A stretch of 64,000 bases of DNA from Pseudevernia furfuracea (lineage: Eukaryota; Ascomycota; Lecanoromycetes; Lecanorales; Parmeliaceae): assembly GCA_022315425.1 (NCBI GenBank), contig JAIUPT010000037.1, forward strand, positions 248,001 to 312,000, given 5' to 3'. A program made the position numbers and the translations under genes. Below the pieces are notes generated by a model. The model was not told where the DNA came from, ran no database searches, and was given only the letters and a program-made list of their open reading frames with translations. Shown here piece by piece: positions 43,259-55,567 of the stretch. Position 1 is the stretch's first letter. Every line of letters begins with the position of its first letter.

Positions 43259-44707
43259 TTACAGCTTTGGCAACAATTTGCCTTCTCCTTCGCTCCCCGA
43301 ATGTCTTGCTGCTTTCGCTGCTTCCATCCTCTCCCTAACCTCTTCATCACTAATCTTACATAAGCTTTGGACCTCGACCTCGCTCTCCTTTCCCGTGCAT
43401 GCTTCAATCCAAAGCCCTCTTGTCCTTATTTTCTCTCCCTTAACGGCGTCCTGACAGAATGCTGCCCAATTTTGGTAGGCCTTTTTGCTCATCGAACTCC
43501 CCAACAATATCAGGGCGAAGCAATGAGGCATAGCTTCCCATTGTTCCGAGACAACTGTCACGCCCTGCTTCGCCGCCTTCGACGCTACTACCTGCACCTC
43601 ATCCGCCAACATTTCCTCGCCGTAAGAAAACCACAGCGGACAACCACCGGTCCAATCTTTCGCTGCTAGCGGAGACACCAGAGGATGACACATAAAGCTG
43701 GTATCCGAGTATAAGTCTCCTCTCGGTGGATCCGTAGGCCAGACTTCGCAATGTGGGAACGTGGATACCTGTTCTCGACTGATGGGTGGGGGAAGATAAT
43801 CATAACGGGCGTTTGTTGTTATGGAGGGCATAGACCGTGTAAGGTCCAGCCATGGCGCCAAGGTCGAGCACGCTGCTGGCAGAGGTAGAGGTAGAGTAAT
43901 GGTGTGATTATGGAAAAAAATTGATTCTGTTGTAGAGCGGTTTATTTGGAGGAGTAGCTGTACAAGAGAGAGACAGATGTTGCCACCTGCGGAGTCGCCT
44001 GCCAAAACTATGTGGGTTGCTGGGACGGGGGTATGGAATGACTCTGCTGGTGGGTAGAGTAAAGAGAGGTAGGCAATCAGAGCGTCGAGGAGAGCGGCGG
44101 GGAAAGGATTTTGAGGAGCCAGACGATATCGGACAGAGAGGACGCGGCCATTGGTCAAATGAGCGAGGTGAGAGGTTGTGGCCCGGTGAGTGCAGGGATC
44201 CATCATGAAAAGCGCACCACCATGAAAGTAGAGTACTGTCACGTCGCTTTTTACTTCTGACATGAGTTTAGAGTAGTGTTGGCGTTCGGAAAGGTCAGGC
44301 CGTTGGCGGTGATTGTCAACGTTGGGGCGGTAGCCGGTCCACTCTGCCTCAACAGCAGCCATCGCCGTAGGGGTGTATTTCTCGCTCGGCTCTTTCAAAT
44401 CTTCCACAGCTCGATTGAGGGTTTCAAGAACATCGTCTTGTTTTGGAGCTGGAAATGTAATTTTCGATATCCACATCTTCCCTTTTATTCCTGGGTCGTG
44501 CAAGGACGCCTTCTGCTGCTTTGAGATTGGCGTAGGGTGGGGGGAATCGAGTAAGGACCGCAGTGTCTTGACTATGAGCTCGGTTTTGAGATCCCATTTC
44601 GTAGAGGTTTGAGGAATCCGGAGGGAATGCCAGACTGCGATTTGGAGCATAAGAGGGACCTTTGGAAGGATAATGCGGGCTATAGCTGTGGGGCTCGAAA
44701 TGTCCAT
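43259..44707 (-). CDS. Alpha/beta-hydrolase esterase, HSL (hormone-sensitive lipase) family
   Basis: Serine esterase or lipase of the hormone-sensitive lipase branch; the substrate is not predictable. Single exon, 482 aa. Oxyanion-hole motif HGGA at 162-165 (VTVLYFHGGALFMMD), nucleophile motif GDSAGG with Ser239, catalytic Asp in YGEEMLADEVQV, and catalytic His in AMPHCFALI. VRYRLAPQNPFPAAL is the conserved strand-helix after the oxyanion loop. No signal peptide is evident; a hydrophobic segment at about 10-28 (RIILPKVPLMLQIAVW) could associate with membranes, so the enzyme is probably intracellular. Confidence 0.92.
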   Translation of the reverse strand: MDISSPTAIARIILPKVPLMLQIAVWHSLRIPQTSTKWDLKTELIVKTLRSLLDSPHPTPISKQQKASLHDPGIKGKMWISKITFPAPKQDDVLETLNRAVEDLKEPSEKYTPTAMAAVEAEWTGYRPNVDNHRQRPDLSERQHYSKLMSEVKSDVTVLYFHGGALFMMDPCTHRATTSHLAHLTNGRVLSVRYRLAPQNPFPAALLDALIAYLSLLYPPAESFHTPVPATHIVLAGDSAGGNICLSLVQLLLQINRSTTESIFFHNHTITLPLPLPAACSTLAPWLDLTRSMPSITTNARYDYLPPPISREQVSTFPHCEVWPTDPPRGDLYSDTSFMCHPLVSPLAAKDWTGGCPLWFSYGEEMLADEVQVVASKAAKQGVTVVSEQWEAMPHCFALILLGSSMSKKAYQNWAAFCQDAVKGEKIRTRGLWIEACTGKESEVEVQSLCKISDEEVRERMEAAKAARHSGSEGEGKLLPKL

Positions 44708-45431
44708 GGTGCAGGCGCTGTGCTGTGCAAAAGGGAGGCGAGAAACGGGAGGAGAAGGGCAAGGATGTGTACGGGTATGGTGTACAAATTAAGAAAGATC
44801 ACAGAGAGATAAAGTACAAAGTGGAGAAATGCAGATTGATACTCTCATGTTATCATTTTCTATCCATGCGGTCATTATTGAAGCCCAGACCTGCGCCGGA
44901 GTCTAAAGTAAGGTACTCGTGCTCTAGACGTAGAGATGCCTCGGATGCAGGGTACTCGTAGAGTAAGCTTGAGTAGAAAGGTGCAAGGTCGGATACTCAA
45001 AAATATTAATAATATGTCAGTCAAATCAAATAATGTACTGTTATACAGTACCTTACATGTTTACATGTATGTTAATGACGGCACGACGTCATCATTCATA
45101 TTCATCATGCCATGGAGTCATGGACACGTGGGAAATGCTAATTTAAGTGCCGATTGGAATAATTCCCGCGACACATTTTTATTCCCCGCACCAACCGAGG
45201 TTTACCCATCTCGATGAGCATCTCACTGTTTGTCACGCCCTAATATATATACTTAAATGTGGTCGATTCGAATGGCTCCCATGCTCCAAACTGTTATTCA
45301 GTTGTCTTAATGAGTCCACGTTCGTTGTGTGATCTTCGATCAGACTTCAACTAGTGCGCCTTGTTTGAGTGTTAGTAAGGTAGTATCTTAGACCAGCGAT
45401 AGTACGTCAACGCCAGATATTTTCCGAGGGA
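44708..45431. other. Intergenic, no gene seen
   Basis: Presumed promoter of the esterase gene. ATGTTTACATGTATGTT-type inverted sequence lies near 45056-45073; no other structure. Confidence 0.6.
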
Positions 45432-46680
45432 TCATATGATATGGGATGTCAGTTCTTGCAGATCCGTGATGCTCGGTACTGCTTCGACATTCTCTTGGAT
45501 GGTTTTTGCCTCTCGATCTAGCAGGAGCCCCTCCCATCCTGCTCGTTTTGCCGCGTAGTAGTCCTTTTGTAGATCATCGCCAATATGCAGGAATCGCTCT
45601 TGTCCAGGTATCAACTGCTTCGTGGCATCAAATATTCTAGAATCAGGCTTCTCAAAGCCGACATCGTAGCTCAAGATGAGAAAGTTGATGTCGTCCTCTG
45701 CCTTGAAGGAAGCCTGGGAGCCATTTCCGTGTCTCCACAAGCCGACCTGCAAGCCAAAACTTGAGAGGATGGACGGCACACGGTCATCCGAGTTTGTGAT
45801 GATACCAACTATAGGCTGAGACCAAGCTGAGTCTCCATGTGAGGCTGCTTTAAGTTGCCGTAGGGATTCGAAGAATGGCAGTACGTCGGGATACAACGTG
45901 TACCCTGCTGCAGAAGAGCTGAAGCGATTCAATAGGTCTGGAACAAGCCTTTGCGGCAGGCGGTTCTCAGAGTTAAAAGGGCGGAATGTGGCGTGAATGA
46001 TCTATATATTGTCAGATTTCCAGGGAGTTCCTACTTACGAGAACGGACGTGGGAGTTGGTTTCCAAGTAACACAATAAGACAGCCTATTTCCGCGAGTAA
46101 CCTTCTATCAGATCTTTCAACGGAAAACTGACCTCAAGACGGCGAGCAAATTCTTCTGGAAATTGAATTGAATGATCGACAGGCCGAGCCTAAGTGAAAA
46201 ATGCAGAAAGATTCTGGTATAACAGAAACATATCTTACGTTGGACCACCATTGAGAAGGTTTCATTCCCACGGTCTTTCCATAATTAGGGAACCGATCTG
46301 CCTCTGATCTGAAAGCTAGATCGTCTAGTTAGCATGCCAGGATATAAGAACAGGATCCCGGTGCTCAAAGGTTTTTGGGCCTTACCTGCACGGAAACTTG
46401 ATTCTATCTGACTGTCAGTAAAACCAACCAACCCATGTTTTCGGGCAACCTCGGCCTAATCAACACCTCGAAGTTAGCGTTACCTCTCTCGTCACAAAAT
46501 TTCAAGTATTCAGATAACTCTAGCGAGTATAGCGGAAGGGGAAAAAGCCGTGGCCGTAGTCCCCAATAGTAGGGGAACATTCGGTAATGTACGTACATAC
46601 TGCTTGCCGATGGGTTCTCGAGGAGTGAAGAGAGTGCCGAAAGCATCAAAAGTCAAGACTAGACGCTTGTGTCTGGACAT
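45432..46680 (-). CDS. HAD-superfamily hydrolase, HDHD3-like
   Basis: Probable phosphatase or dehalogenase-fold hydrolase; substrate unknown. Five exons: 46597-46680, 46386-46455, 46239-46315, 46133-46189 and 45432-46001; 285 aa. All four HAD motifs are present: LTFDAFGTLF (nucleophile Asp), IVGIITNSDDR (motif II), VGFEKPDSRIF (motif III Lys) and LHIGDDLQKDYYAAKRAG (motif IV acidic pair). The cap region lies between motifs I and II (HGLVGFTDSQIESSF, NYGKTVGMKPSQWW). The 131-nt intron before the last exon is the longest after the 141-nt first intron, and a tiny missed exon there is possible. Divergent from HMG-CoA synthase, with 475 bp between starts. Confidence 0.87.
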
Positions 46681-47155
46681 TTGGATGTCATTCCCTCCCT
46701 AGCTTGTTTACCTTGTCTGGACTGTTGACTGCCCGAATCGGAATAACTACCTTACCTCGGATATTGCGTCGCTAGTGCTCGGAAAAGACCTGAGAAAGCT
46801 TAGCGCAGCCGTGAGCAAGCTAAAATGAAGCCAAGGCGAAGCCAAGGAGAAGCTCGCATTTATCCTTACTACCTTATAACTATCTGAAATTGAAGTCATT
46901 CAAACCCGAACGGAAAAGTGGAACCCCTCAGCTGTGCATATATTTCATTAGGACTCTCTTTGCACTTCAATTCCTCCTTCAGTTGTCTTGTCACTCGTCT
47001 TCTCCTCTGTTTACTCCCTCACGCGAGTTCCAGATTCCTGCCTTGCAGCCCGTGTGCTTGCATTTTCTGCAACCGAACGCTCGAGATTGACCCCTAGCAC
47101 ATCTTCAGTGCCCACTGGAACCGAGTTTTAAGAACTATTCCTCTCAACGTCCAAC
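46681..47155. promoter_or_regulatory. Divergent promoter, HAD hydrolase / HMG-CoA synthase
   Basis: The 475-bp gap separates two start codons on opposite strands. Pyrimidine-rich sequence (46970-47030) precedes the HMG-CoA synthase start. I did not find a confident sterol-response element. Confidence 0.5.
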
Positions 47156-48742
47156 ATGGCATCTCGACCCCAGAACATTGGCATCAAGGCCATTGAGATC
47201 TACTTCCCGAGCCAGGTACGCCTCAGAGGCTCCTCCGCGATACTCCCCGCCACCAACCCTCTACTACCACCATGGAAGTTTTACTGATTCTCACTGAACC
47301 GAATGTATAGTGTGTTGATCAAGCTGAGTTGGAAAAGTTCGACGGCGTCAGCCAAGGGAAATACACAATCGGTCTTGGACAGACCAAAATGAGCTTCTGC
47401 GATGATCGAGAAGGTAAGCATTAGCAATGCAGGATTTCAAACTACCCTAAGGCTGATCGAGACATCATGCAGACATCTACTCTTTCGCCCTTACAACCGT
47501 TTCGGCCCTCCTCCGCAAATATTCTATAGATCCCAAGTCCATCGGCCGCCTAGAGGTTGGCACAGAGACGCTCCTTGACAAATCTAAATCCGTCAAGTCA
47601 GTCCTCATGCAATTGTTCCAAAACGTCGGAAACACCAACATCGAGGGAGTGGACACTGTCAACGCTTGTTATGGGGGCACCAACGCGCTTTTCAACGCCA
47701 TTAATTGGGTAGAATCATCTGCGTGGGATGGACGAGACGCCATTGTTTGCACTGGAGATATCGCTCTCTACAAGAAGGGCAACGCCCGTCCGACAGGTGG
47801 TGCGGGCTGTGTCGCTATGCTAATAGGTCCTGATGCGCCTCTTGCCTTCGAGCCAGGCAAGCGGGGTACCTACATGCAGCATGCGTACGACTTCTACAAG
47901 CCAGATCTGACCTCCGAGTATCCCGTTGTGGATGGCCACTTCTCTGTCAATTGTTACACTGAAGCAGTAGACGCTTGCTACAAGGCATACAACGAACGCG
48001 AAGCGTCTTTACAAAAGAGTGGGATTGCAAACGGCGTCCATGGCACATCAGAAAATACCACCCCACTTGACCGTTTCGACCATGTGCTTTTCCATTCACC
48101 AACCTGTAAATTGGTTGCCAAATCCTACGCTCGTTTGCTTTACAATGATTACCGAGCCGACCCGGAAAATCCAACGTTCGAGTCAGTGCCGAAGGAGCTT
48201 CAAGACTTGAGCTATGAGCAATCGCTGACCGACAAGACCGTCGAAAAAACTTTCATGGCCATTAGCAAGAAGAAATTCCAGACGAGAGTACAGCCTGGTG
48301 TTCAAGTGCCTACGATGTGCGGCAACATGTACTGTGCAAGCGTCTACGGCTCTCTGGTCGCTCTACTAAGTAACGTGCCCAGCGAGGGATTCGAGGGTAG
48401 ACGCATTGGTATCTTCAGTTACGGAAGCGGCCTGGCTAGCTCTTTTTTCAGTATGAAGGTTGCAGGTGACATTAGCCCTATGGTCAAGCACCTCAACCTG
48501 CATGAGAGATTAGATGCAAGAAAAACTGTGCGCCCAGAGACGTATGATGAGGTGAGCCATATTTCATTAGGCGCCGGAAGACGTACTTGCTGACAATGTG
48601 CCAGATGTGCGTGCTTCGAGAAAAGGCACATCTGCAAAAGGGCTATACGCCCAAGGGCAATCCTGAGACCATTGTGAAGGGAACTTATTATCTGACAGAA
48701 GTCGACGAGATGTTCAAGCGAAAGTACGAAATCAAAGCCTAG
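47156..48742 (+). CDS. ERG13: Hydroxymethylglutaryl-CoA synthase
   Basis: Condenses acetyl-CoA with acetoacetyl-CoA to HMG-CoA, the first committed step toward mevalonate, sterols and isoprenoids; cytosolic. Four exons: 47156-47215, 47311-47413, 47473-48551 and 48605-48742; 459 aa, the usual length. Catalytic Glu86 (LEVGTETLLDKSKSVKS), nucleophile Cys120 (VNACYGGTNALFNA) and His262 (LFHSPTCKLVAKSY) are all present. GDIALY and RPTGGAGCVAM mark the thiolase-fold core, and IGIFSYGSGLASSFFSM the C-terminal loop. The end (KRKYEIKA) is not a peroxisomal or ER signal. The symbol is by analogy with yeast ERG13. Confidence 0.97.
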
Positions 48743-49695
48743 GTCTACAACACAGGAAGAAGTGAACGTGCAGGATATCACAATCCCTTTGAGCGATCAT
48801 CTCCAGCTGTAACCTACGTGTTCATCTCCGGCGTTGGACCAGCAGCTACAGCATTTACAAACAAGGCATGAGCTGATTTGTGACAGAGTTCTGGTTTTTT
48901 TTATACAGCATATTCCCTGTGGTGCCCCTGACAGAAGCACTGCACCGTATCATCTGGTATATAAGACTGTATTTTTGTCCGATACTGGCTGTCTCAGAGG
49001 TGCTTAGTACCATATCTTGTACGCAACACTCTCTTGTATGCCAATGTGCCCTTGATTTTCGAGTGCCAAGAGGGCACAGATCCGGTATATGATCCGTATT
49101 AATCATCCTTACCGCTGAACCGTGATACTTTGATCCTGGCCTGAACAAGTGACTAGCGAGCCCAAGAGGCGAATAAGAATTTCTGTACTATTTTCGTGAA
49201 TTATGCGCGACTCTAAAGTACGTTGTTTTAAGGTCCGTAATCGCTTTCATCCCTCGTAGAGGTAGAGTAGTAGAAGGAATGGCTTGTCAATAGATACAAT
49301 TATAGACGCATGCGAATTGTGGCAGTCATAAGATTGATTGATTCACGTAGCACTTTGACATGGCAAAAAAGATTCAGATCTTTCTGGTCCATCTGTTTCA
49401 GACTGTCAGACTTTGAGACTTTCAGTGGCTCTTTTGGCCCCCTTTTGTGTTTGGTGTTTTCCGTAGAAGCGCCAAGCCAAACCTTGACCGGCGGCCGAAC
49501 ACATCTCCTGGCCTGATCTTTTGTTACCCATCTCCATCTCCAACCACCATAAGTCGACAACTTGGCCGCCGCGAACCAGACAAGGGTTGAGAAAGTGAGA
49601 GAGTCGAGAATGCATTGACCTTGCTAGAGATTAATTGGCGCCGCTGTTGATTCCGAGGCTGTTGTCCAAACCCGCGCAGAACGGAGATTCTCCCA
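48743..49695. other. Intergenic, no gene seen
   Basis: 3' flank of HMG-CoA synthase and promoter of the downstream membrane-protein gene. No coding-like frame supported. Confidence 0.6.
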
Positions 49696-52027
49696 ATGGC
49701 GGACCAAGCCGACCGACGTTCAATGCTCGAGGTACCATCGCGAGCCCGTGGATCCGTCCGTTCCTCGCACACAGACATATTCAGCGATGAATTTGCGCTG
49801 GAGCCATATGAAGTGACCGATGGCCATCAAGAAACCCCTCTGGATCATGATGATAGTCATGACGGCACTTCACTTTCCGTTCCGTCCAGGCGATCATCGT
49901 ACAGACAACAATCATTCGAATCACGACCACGGAGAAGCAGAGGGTCACAGCGAAGTGATACGGGCAGTTCGATTGTACCAACATTTGATGATCATGCCTC
50001 ACGAGTCTCTCATCCACCTCGCAGCATAACGTCCGTTTCAGACCTGGGAAGCTTTACCGCAGCACAACAAAGATCAACAAGGACCACACCGACGTCTGGT
50101 TTCTCTCGCGCACAGAGTCCTGATCGAGGAGCAATGGGACCTAGCCATCCGTATGGTATGTATCCGCAAGATATTGGCTTGACACGAACTCCAAGCATGG
50201 CAACAACCTCAACGATGAGACAACCAGAGAGATCTTACTCCGGACCTAGTGGACCTACACAACCCTACGGCATGTACCCGCAAAACATTGTCCCGGAGGA
50301 TGAGCAACTTCATGTAGCTGGTTTTCCGGGCATGGATCAAGATTATCAGCGACGGCTTGGGCCTGACCGGGAAGATGTAGATGATCTCATAGGCCCGGAT
50401 GGCTATGCAGAGCAACTCCCACCATATACTCGATTCGCCAACGGCATACCACCTAAGTATACGTCAGGAATGGGGAGTGTCAGGAGAAGCGGCGTACCAC
50501 CGAATTACATGTCTGAGAGCGGGAGTATCAGGAGAAGCGCTGTACCAGCCACACCAGAAGACTCACAGGAGACATTGAACAGTCCGAGACACAACCTCAA
50601 TAGTTCAAGAGACAACGCAAGCTCCATAAACCCTTTCGGTGACAGCTCCACGCAATTAAATTCGACCTCTGCCATTGCCGCCCTTCCAAAAGACGAAGGT
50701 GGGAGCTTCAAGGAAAGAGTCAGAGAAAAAAGCAAGAGAAGAGTTAGAGTATGCTGCGGCGTCATACCGTGTTGGCTTTTATTCGTCATATCAGTGGTTG
50801 TGATTCTCGCGGTCTTACTGGGGGGAGGAATTGGGGGCGTGATAGCCCATAAGCACACCGAAGAAGCCACAGGGTACAACCAGCCAGAAGCCGCACATAC
50901 CATCACCGCCTCAGCAAGCTCAGCGTAAGGTATACCAATTTGCTCAATTCCTACTATTGCTAACTTGCTCAAGTAGTGCACCGACTGCCACGGTCACGGC
51001 CACCGTAATGCCGAGCCCGCCGGATGCAGTACCGCTTGCATCTACCCCAGCCAACCTTCCAGCTCTCCCAACTGGCACCTTTGTTGTTTCTCTCGACAAC
51101 CCCGTCTCCAATTCGAGTTCGTGCCTGACTAACAGTGCCCAGAGCTGTGCTTGGGACTGCGCAACGGGTGCTAATCTAAGTATGGTAGTAACCATGACGG
51201 GCTCGAGTGCACCCAAAATCTCTCTATCATATACGACGCCCTCTGACGGCTATATACGTTATGGCTCCCAGCCTCCGCAACTCAAACAACCAGCCAATGT
51301 GGTGCTCATGCAAGACAAAGACGACTTCAACAAAGGTCCTGCATATGTTTTCCAGCAACAGTATGACAAGCTTGTGATTGTCCACGAAGATGATATACCA
51401 GGTGGGATACCAAGCTCGAAGCGGTCGCTTCTCAAGCGTTGGTTCTATGACGAAGGACTTGAAAATCACGGAAGCTTGATAGGACGGCAAGATGATGATG
51501 AATGGATGAGTGTCTCAATTGCACAACCGATCGACAGGCCCTGGTTCTGTTACTGGAATAATACGATCCTTGAAGGTTTCATCTTCGTGACTCAGGACGC
51601 GAGCGCCAGTGCCAGTGCCTCGGGTGCGTCTCCTAGCGCAGCAGCAACGAGCTCGGGGTCCCCTCAATTCCCGGGATCACGTTTCAAACGTCAAAGTCCT
51701 CCAAGTCCACCATATCCCAAGTCCGTGAAGATCGAAGAACGCCGCCCACTAAACCCAAGTGCACCATATTGCGAACAGATGCAGATCCTGAACACCTGGC
51801 AACCTGGCCCTGTAGTCAATCCGAATACACACCTGGTAAACACTGTTTACCTCTCCGAGACTGAAAGCCAAAGCCTTGTTCAGAATCAAGCGATGCAGGG
51901 GATGGGCGGTGCTCTGCCTCTTGCGGCGCCTGCTGCTACAGCGTCGGGTTTTCCTAAAAAGAGGGCAGCCATGGCCAAGAGGGTTACACCTCCGAGTTCT
52001 TGTCAGTGCGGATGGATGACTGGCTGA
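49696..52027 (+). CDS. Single-pass membrane protein of unknown function (DUF7820-like)
   Basis: Two exons (49696-50924 and 50977-52027; 52-nt intron), 759 aa. The N-terminal half is Ser/Arg/Pro-rich and disordered. It contains two PYGMYPQ(D/N)I copies and a duplicated SGMGSVRRSGVPPNYMS / SGSIRRSAVP motif, likely cytosolic and phosphorylated. A KRRVRV cluster precedes a single membrane helix at about 352-383 (CWLLFVISVVVILAVLLGGG). The outer half starts with a Thr/Ala/Pro linker and has paired cysteines (SSSCLTNSAQSCAWDCATG, PWFCYWNN, PYCEQMQIL, CQCGW), suggesting a disulfide-bonded wall-facing domain. The layout recalls a fungal family I remember as DUF7820. Function unknown; a cell-surface sensor is conceivable. 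Confidence 0.82.
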
Positions 52028-52837
52028 CGCTGCAATACTATTCTTGCTTCACTGTTTGCCATACTTCCTAAGCCCTCCGCTTTTCGCTTTTCTATGGATT
52101 GGGTTAGGTCCGCAGCGGTAGGGTAGTCGGGGCGTTGAAGATATGAGTGGGGGAGCTATGAGCAAGGTGTTCCCCTTGGAGATCTATGATATTGGGCTTC
52201 AATTTTACCTGTCTTCCTAGCTTTGTTCGATGTAGGCGTGAGCTAGGAGCTATAATTTAGCATAGAGTAGATGTTGACCTATTTGTTCAGCTATATCCAT
52301 GGTCACAGGTACACCCATGAACAATAGTAAATTGATGCGAGATTGCGTGAAACACCTGCGTTGAAACACACTCATTTTCCCTCAATTTTGGTTCAGCCCT
52401 ACGCCCACAGCTAAAGCCATGTTTGACGACTCCGCGTCACAAGCATTACTCGTTATTAAGACTTCAACCCACGAAAATGATCTGATCATTTGCTCTTCTT
52501 CTTAACTCACTCCCTTCACACGTGCTGTATTGAACGCAGAGGCGATGCTCGCTCTTGAAGCTTCATCGGTCAGCTCTTCTGATCTCGGCCCCGCCTGAAA
52601 GACTTGGTGTCTCCCGAAGCTCTTCTGCCCCCAGGCGTTCCCACCGACTTTTCTTTTCGATCCAAATCCAGCCGCTGACACTGACACACATTTTATTGGC
52701 TACGCGGGTCGTTGCTGCGGACCTGGAGTTCTGTCTCGCCTGTACTACCAAGGTTTGCTAGTAAAGCTCTACGATAGCTCCTTAGAGTGAGCCGATTCAC
52801 TAAGCTCTGGGTCGACAGAGCACGCATCTAGACAGAT
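52028..52837. other. Intergenic, no gene supported
   Basis: Short overlapping frames at 52502-52761 on both strands have no family match. Likely 3' flank and promoter. Confidence 0.6.
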
Positions 52838-54864
52838 ATGCCTTGCTTTAAGGGTCTCGCTGTCAGCATTCATACACCGGAAGGTCCACTTCCAGAATAC
52901 TCAATACAGAGGCAATCCCGATTCTCTCGCATAAGCTCTTACATCCCAGTTCCACCGGCTAGAATACCACAGAACTCGACGTCTAACCAACCTGAGCAAT
53001 CTACCTTTGCTATCTCTATTACACTTCTTACGCCGGGTCTCAATGTTCCGTACTCCCAGCCAAAATCAACATCAGAGAATCCCTACCCAAGACCTCGAAT
53101 AGTCAGTGGACTACCAAGCATCACAGGGGATCGAGGGAGATACGGGAGTGTCATCGGCCCCTACATTCCTCTGACTACATCAGCCAACGAGACCATTGCT
53201 GCGTACATCTACTTTGATGGCAGGGCCAAAGAGGAGGTTGCTACGCTTCTACGAAGAGGAGAAGAGACATGGGTCAACTCACGATGGGTTGGCGTACCAG
53301 AATCAGAGGGTGGGGGGCTTGCAGAACGGGAGTTCCTGTTTCGAGAAGTAGGCCTTGAAAGATGGTTGAACGGGCTTGATCTGGAAGGAAAGGATGCAGC
53401 CGCAAAGATTGAGCGGCGACGACAAAAGGTGGAGAAAAAGAGACGGCGTAGAAGGCTGAGAACAGACAGCGATGACGAAGCTGAATCCTCGCTGTTGGGA
53501 GGAAAGGACCGTTCCGAGAAACGCGTGCTTCGGTATGGGGCAGACAACCAATCGCCCTTGGAGCAGATGTCGGATTCGGATGAGATGTTCCTTTCAGGGT
53601 CAGGCTCGAACTCAGATGATGATCCAGTACCGGAATCGACGGGGCAGATCAAGGTTGCTTTGTTCAGAGTACTCGCATCTGGAGAGATCAAGAGGGGAGA
53701 ATACTCGCCTCAATTCGATGCTCACGATGACGACGATGAGATGGGCAGAGGCACCGAGAATGGAGGAAAGACTGATGGGAACAGCACTGAAGAAGTAGAT
53801 CACACAACGAGCTTTGCCCAGCCGAAATCACTAGATCCGAAGTCAATTAGTACGCAGACGGTGACTGGAATCGATCCACCGGATAAACCATTCGCTGTGT
53901 TCACCTTCCTGTACCGTGGTGAAAGTAAGTACTCTTCAACCATATAAGATGCTCCAGATCTAATGTATACCAGAGCAACTCCAGAAGATGGGGATCCTCC
54001 CCTCATCACCAAAAATCCCCGAAAAAGTTGTAGCCTCGAATGGCAAGCAAAGATCAATGCAAGCCGATTTTGCCAAGCTGAAACCTCTAAATCCGAACGG
54101 TCTCATGGGGTTCTCAAAGTTCCGAGATCCGAACGAGCGATCAGAGATAAATGGGGTCAAGAACAAAGCCAACAAGAAGAGGCCGAACGGTGAAGACAGC
54201 GACGAAGACATTGAGATCTCGAAAGAAGTGTTGATCAAGACCGAGGGAGATGATATCCAGGAAGCCAATGGCTTGCTATCGCCAGAGGACGCCAGACGCC
54301 AAGGCGAACTAGCAGAAGGCGTCCAGAAGATAAGGGTAAGCAAATAAAAGTCCATGGGAAAAAGCTCGCCAATGCTCACAATCAATCCAGTTGAAGCGAC
54401 AGCATTCTGCTGATCAGATGGACTTGCCTTCGCCCGCGCCTGCCCACAGAAGATCTCCCCCCTCCAATACTCCTACCGCAGGTTCTACTCCTCCTTATCA
54501 GCCAAATGTAGCACAATCCCCCACGACGCTCCTCCCGAGTACTGTTTATGACGGAGGCTGTCCCAAAGCACCTGAAGACGCAATGATCGGCAGCCCACTC
54601 AAGAGGCAGCGAGCGAGCGTCTCGGGACTAGACGAGGAAGCCTTGAGATCGAAGTTTGGACTGGGGTTATTGGGCGCCAGTGGAGATGTGCTTGGAGCCA
54701 TTGAGCAAGACAAGAACAATGTTGGGCCGGTAGCACAGGACAGGCCTGGCTTTGGCGATATCTTGGGCCTGTCTACACAGGAGAAGGTCATCTTTGGCGG
54801 CCAGCTCGGATCACAGGCACCAAATGAGGCATTGAAGACAGAGGAAATGGAAGAAGAGTTATGA
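52838..54864 (+). CDS. Nuclear-looking protein, DUF7918-like N-terminus
   Basis: Three exons: 52838-53924, 53974-54335 and 54391-54864; 640 aa. The N-terminal ~180 residues form the ordered part (MPCFKGLAVSIHTPEGPLPE, TFAISITLLTPGLNVPYS, IAAYIYFDGRAKEEVATLLR). Its layout reminds me of the fungal DUF7918 fold, but I am not certain. A strongly basic patch (EKKRRRRRLR, about 197-207) could be a nuclear signal. Acidic and Ser-rich linkers follow, another basic patch (KNKANKKRP), then SPLKRQRASVSGLDEEALRS near the C-terminus and an acidic end. Function unknown. The first intron follows a conserved-looking FLYRGE. Confidence 0.8.
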
Positions 54865-55567
54865 TATGTTGAGACTATGTAGATGCCAGCCTGGTTCTAA
54901 AGGGAAAGGAGTTGCTTTCATCAAGGCACATATGAGACTGAGGTCCTTCAAGACCTTTCATAGGGCATACCAAATCGGTATGAGGCGCCTTTTCGATTCG
55001 GAATTTCACAGACATTCATGCGCACCAGGTTTTTGTTACTCTGGCGAGGATATCAGAGAGCTGCGTATGTGAGATGGTTCTACAATCTACAACGTGTTGG
55101 AATCAGATCTACTAGAACTCGACGTGTAAGAGCCAGCATTGAACGAACTCCACAAAGCAAATGCCGTCAAGGAAAGACATGTACCTTATCTATAGGCCGA
55201 TGTATTTGCCTATTTATATCTTGGGCGACACGAATCGAGGTGTGGCGAAATTATATATGCATCGTTGCCGTGGAACCGATCCTTCCCGGTTGGTCGGATT
55301 CTACTTAGACGAAATCGTTAGCGCATCTTCGTATTCTTTTTTTCTCTTGGCACGCTTTATTCCGCCAAGAGTCTAAGACTTCTCAATCTCCCATCTCCCC
55401 ATCTATTATCACTCTCACCATCATTACACCACCTCTCTCTCACCAAACAGCTACTCTATCACGTCAAAGAGCATCATCATCTGCATCAGACACCCAGCAG
55501 ACACTGCTTAACCTCTTCGATCAAAGTCTCCATCCAGTGCTAAAAAAAACAGCGCTACCAAGTCAAT
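54865..55567. other. Intergenic, no gene seen
   Basis: 3' flank of the preceding gene and a CT-rich leader (55380-55500) of the GPI-protein gene. Confidence 0.6.
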
